Made by a program: the position numbers and the translations under genes
The notes under the pieces: model-generated
What the model saw: only the letters and a program-made list of their open reading frames with translations
Told to the model about the DNA's origin: nothing
Databases searched by the model: none
Assembly (NCBI GenBank): GCA_016199375.1
Contig: JACQGV010000228.1
Location: 1-6,283 of the forward strand
From: Chloroflexota bacterium
Lineage (GTDB): Bacteria > Chloroflexota > Dehalococcoidia > SHYM01
DNA: 6,283 nt
Reading direction: 5' to 3'
Part shown: in pieces, positions 6,108 through 6,283 of the stretch
How positions within the stretch are numbered: the stretch's first letter is position 1
How the letters are laid out: each line of letters begins with the position of its first letter

Positions 6108-6283
6108 CTACCAGGCGTTCACGAGGGCGGGTAGGGACTTGCGCTCGACCAGGCTGATGGCGTTGCGGCTGCACGCCGTCATGCAGAGCCCGCAGCCGAA
6201 GCAGCTCAGGTGGTCTATGCTGGGCTTGTCAATGGTCACCTCGTACTTCAGGGAGTTGAAGTGGCAGCGGCCCAGGCATTCCC
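6108..6283 (-). CDS. Ferredoxin-type 4Fe-4S protein, C-terminal end (5' end outside window)
   Basis: The last 57 residues of a protein are readable up to a TAG at 6108-6110; the start lies beyond 6283. The second cluster motif is complete: CFGCGLCMTAC (residues 27-37 of the visible part), i.e. CxxCxxCxxxC. Before it, ECLGRCHFNSL (1-11) gives the last two cysteines (Cx3C) of a first motif, followed by a spacer KYEVTIDKPSIDH that fits the usual 'val.id...C' link between two clusters. So the protein ends in a 2[4Fe-4S] ferredoxin domain, used for electron transfer. The residue after the last cysteine is Ser, not the usual Pro. The tail after AISLVERK is short and ends in Trp. Whether it is a small ferredoxin or the end of a larger iron-sulfur enzyme cannot be decided here. 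Confidence 0.85.
   Translation of the reverse strand, partial: ECLGRCHFNSLKYEVTIDKPSIDHLSCFGCGLCMTACSRNAISLVERKSLPALVNAW

Overview
The window comes from a GC-rich bacterium. It carries most of a System I (Ccm) cytochrome c maturation operon on the + strand, followed by two unrelated-looking genes on the - strand. The gene set, the many GTG/TTG starts and the unusual accessory proteins would fit Chloroflexota or another deep-branching GC-rich phylum. That placement is only an inference: there is no rRNA or other taxonomic marker here.

Positions 1-4967, + strand, form one tightly packed transcription unit. In order it holds the C-terminal half of ccmF (haem lyase core), a 126-residue single-membrane-helix protein resembling the N-terminus of CcmI, a 408-residue exported and membrane-anchored beta-domain protein of unknown role, then ccmA, ccmB, ccmC and ccmD. 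Genes overlap by 4 bp (GTGA) or lie 2 to 25 bp apart, and each has a visible Shine-Dalgarno sequence. CcmA (ATPase), CcmB and CcmC (membrane proteins) and CcmD (small membrane protein) form the complex that presents haem and releases holo-CcmE. CcmF attaches the haem to the apocytochrome. The two proteins between ccmF and ccmA sit where a CcmI/CcmH-type apocytochrome-handling module might be expected, and together they carry pieces that look like CcmI. They are the least explained part of the window.

Positions 4968-5060 are a short convergent intergenic gap with no convincing terminator. Positions 5061-6008, - strand, encode a complete aldo/keto reductase with an intact D-Y-K-H catalytic tetrad. 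It appears to have its own promoter: an extended -10 box with a perfect 13-bp palindrome at the predicted transcription start. Just upstream, a very strong GC hairpin (6056-6084) ends the last gene. That gene, 6108 to beyond the window edge on the - strand, is the C-terminal end of a ferredoxin-type protein with cysteines for two [4Fe-4S] clusters.

I saw no tRNA, rRNA, CRISPR array, insertion sequence or prophage gene. The core genes are ordinary. The possible novelty is the pair of accessory proteins inside the ccm operon and the candidate operator of the reductase gene.
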